32,594 nucleotides of DNA from Flavobacterium sp. (GTDB lineage Bacteria; Bacteroidota; Bacteroidia; Chitinophagales; Chitinophagaceae), in the NCBI GenBank assembly GCA_030053925.1, contig JASGCX010000003.1:70249-102842 (forward strand), given 5' to 3'. This document shows positions 31,101-32,594 of this stretch, one piece after another. Made by a program: the position numbers and the translations under genes. The notes below the pieces were generated by a model. It was not told where the DNA came from and searched no databases. It was given only the letters and a program-made list of their open reading frames with translations. The stretch's first letter is position 1, and each line of letters opens with the position of its first letter.

Positions 31101-32594
31101 CTACATCCCCCAACCCACTCTAAACAGTATAGGCGGTGAGGGAACATGGTTTTGTTGGTTTAAAAAATCGTATAGTAATTGTACTTTGGTACTTTTCTTT
31201 TTGGTGATAGGTATTTTCTTGGTGAGCCCTAATAAAGCACTTTGCCGCCAAGCGGTTTGAGGCAGATTGTATAAATCGCCAATGCTGCCAAAGCGGTGCA
31301 TATAGTTTTGCTCGTAGCCACCGCTAATTAATAAAGCCCCCCCGCCCGCCAAAGGGGGGAGTTTGATATCTATAAAAGACCGTAGTCCAATGCCTTCGCT
31401 TGTAAGTTTTATATCTTTAAACCCATTACCCCAACCCATTTTATAACTCACCCCTACACCTATGGTGCTTTTGTCATTCAGCTTATAACCTACCGTCAGC
31501 CCTATATCACTTGTTACAGGAAACAAACTATTCTGCTTGGCCGTCTGCATATCTAGCCCATATTCTAAACGGTCTAAAAAACGCTTGGTCTTTTGGTTAT
31601 TGGGTTTAAAGTCTGGCATATCTATATCAGCCCCACCGCCCCCCGAAAGGGGGATTCCAAGCTTTGATGCTTGGTCTTTTAGTTTATTCAGTTCGCTTTG
31701 GGCATTCTGCACTTGCTGTTGTAAATAGGCAGCCCCACCGCCGCCGCCCGAAGGGGGGATTGAGGAACCAGCAGACCCTATGTTACCTAGTCGTGCTTGT
31801 AGCATTTGATTAACACTGGCTCTTGTTTGCAAGCCTGCTAGTGCTTGTGGTGTGCCGTAATTATCTGGCACTCTAAACAAACTAGCTAGCTGGCTATTGC
31901 GTTGCATAAAATCTTTAAACAATGCCGATTTGGTGAGTTCGGCAATCGCTCTCTCTTCTAGCTTTTTAGGGTCTTTTAGCAGTTGTTTGTATGCGTTTAT
32001 TTGTTGTCCATAGTAGTAAGATTGCTTGTTTAACGCTTGTAACTCTTTCACCATACCGTTTTGGGTAAATGCGGCTTTAATGGCTTCTTTGCGCTGTTTA
32101 ATATAGGCTTTAATATCAGCAGCATTTTTTAATTGGTCTTCTAAGCCTTTTACACTACCTAAGGCTTTGGTTGTTTGGTCTTTCAAACTACTTAGGCTAC
32201 CTAACTTGCCGTGTAAAAATTTCAAACTAGTGCTAAACGTGTCTAGCAATGGTAAATACGCTTTGCTACCACCTGCCATGTTTTGTAGTTTGGCTAATTT
32301 GCCTTTTTGTTTGGTTATGGTATTGTTTAGGTTGGCAAATTGTTGTTTGGCTGGTTCAAACAATTGTTTGGCAAGATTGCTATCTACCCTAGCTAATTTT
32401 TTTTGTAAATGTGCTTCTTGTTTTTCTAAATTCTTAAGTGCTTTGGTATTGGTCTTCTCTAATTTATCTGCAACTGCCTGTGCTTTTTTGTTGATGCTGT
32501 TGGTGTAGTTTTCTATTTGCTTAACGGATAAATTGAGGGTGCTATCTTTTGCCATTGCGGCTATTGGGCTTTGGCAATTGCCACCAATAACTAC
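31101..32594 (-). CDS. Coiled-coil protein with barrel-like C-terminus (5' end outside window)
   Basis: At least 498 codons; the frame stays open to the window edge. An ATG at 32555 gives 484 aa but no signal peptide, so the true start is probably upstream. Residues 1-240 (from 32555) are long Lys/Gln-rich coiled coils. After a Gly-rich linker the last ~160 residues alternate like outer-membrane beta-strands (SDIGLTVGYKLNDKSTIGVG, LISGGYEQNY) and end LFRVGWGM. It is probably an outer-membrane protein with a periplasmic or surface coil. Three GC-rich hairpin insertions code for Pro/Gly loops near residues 265, 301 and 399. It precedes the fibre-like gene by 22 bp and may open the RHS operon. 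Confidence 0.75.
   Translation of the reverse strand, partial: VVIGGNCQSPIAAMAKDSTLNLSVKQIENYTNSINKKAQAVADKLEKTNTKALKNLEKQEAHLQKKLARVDSNLAKQLFEPAKQQFANLNNTITKQKGKLAKLQNMAGGSKAYLPLLDTFSTSLKFLHGKLGSLSSLKDQTTKALGSVKGLEDQLKNAADIKAYIKQRKEAIKAAFTQNGMVKELQALNKQSYYYGQQINAYKQLLKDPKKLEERAIAELTKSALFKDFMQRNSQLASLFRVPDNYGTPQALAGLQTRASVNQMLQARLGNIGSAGSSIPPSGGGGGAAYLQQQVQNAQSELNKLKDQASKLGIPLSGGGGADIDMPDFKPNNQKTKRFLDRLEYGLDMQTAKQNSLFPVTSDIGLTVGYKLNDKSTIGVGVSYKMGWGNGFKDIKLTSEGIGLRSFIDIKLPPLAGGGALLISGGYEQNYMHRFGSIGDLYNLPQTAWRQSALLGLTKKIPITKKKSTKVQLLYDFLNQQNHVPSPPILFRVGWGM
31336..31361 (-). repeat. In-frame GC-rich hairpin, copy E
   Basis: Begins GCCCCCCCGCCCGCC and continues AAAGGGGGGAG; the minus strand codes for KLPPLAGGGAL near residue 399 of the coiled-coil/barrel protein, between two predicted beta-strands. 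Confidence 0.65.
31635..31656 (-). repeat. In-frame GC-rich hairpin, copy F
   Basis: CCGCCCCCCGAAAGGGGG followed by ATT; the minus strand codes for [11 protein letters not shown] near residue 301 of the coiled-coil/barrel protein, at the end of the coil. Almost identical to copy D in the RHS gene. Confidence 0.7.
31737..31762 (-). repeat. In-frame GC-rich hairpin, copy G
   Basis: Begins ACCGCCGCCGCCCGAAGG and continues GGGGATTG; the minus strand codes for SIPPSGGGGGAA near residue 265 of the same protein, about 100 bp from copy F. Confidence 0.7.

Overview
The window reads as an AT-rich chromosomal segment of a Bacteroidota bacterium, probably of the Chitinophagaceae or a close relative. The reasons are an IPExxxVDY-family protein, a DUF6443-type secreted RHS gene with a large partner gene, CarboxypepD_reg-like and macroglobulin/TonB-plug secreted proteins, and at least one promoter that fits the Bacteroidota consensus (TTTG-N19-TAnnTTTG). 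No rRNA, tRNA or CRISPR array was seen. Most genes lie on the minus strand.

Region 1 (1-4.4 kb) holds a small stress or redox-type cluster: a MarR regulator, a pirin and a YceI protein. A 16-bp perfect palindrome sits inside the regulator's own promoter, and a related site precedes pirin. Next come a small secreted helical protein, a YHS-domain lipoprotein and a diacylglycerol-kinase-like lipid kinase. Region 2 (4.4-7 kb) has an uncharacterised 229-aa gene, an 83-bp tandem repeat array, and an overlapping gene pair coding for a membrane protein with a GAF-like C-terminus and a small soluble protein. Region 3 (7-17 kb) holds an envelope protein with macroglobulin-like and TonB-plug regions, a CarboxypepD_reg-like protein, an AsmA-like protein, an IPExxxVDY protein and a UvrD/PcrA helicase. 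An overlapping plus-strand pair with its own promoter (a 63-aa protein and a possible ADP-ribosyltransferase-like protein) is wedged between the last two.

Region 4 (17-32.6 kb) is the notable part: an RHS polymorphic-toxin-like locus read leftwards. Its order is a coiled-coil protein with a barrel-like C-terminus (5' end outside the window), a tail-fibre-like secreted protein, a decayed secreted gene, a 1299-aa YD-repeat partner, a 1527-aa DUF6443/RHS protein whose tip has HETLEAY, an overlapping immunity-sized secreted protein, then a displaced orphan RHS C-terminal cassette with a different HEYGH tip and its own candidate lipoprotein immunity gene. The orphan and the full-length gene share a 627-bp nearly identical direct repeat. 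It ends at the conserved YYPFGL motif on one side and at a GC-rich hairpin repeat on the other, an architecture suited to tip exchange by homologous recombination.

The same GC-rich hairpin recurs at least seven times. Five copies are inside intact genes of the locus, always in one orientation and one reading frame, coding for a Pro/Gly loop (P-[PL]-x-G-G-G-G). Two more lie in RHS remnants. Next to the remnants is a C-terminally altered REP-associated tyrosine transposase (RAYT) with further palindromes. The locus therefore looks like a secreted toxin system being reshaped by repeat-driven rearrangement.
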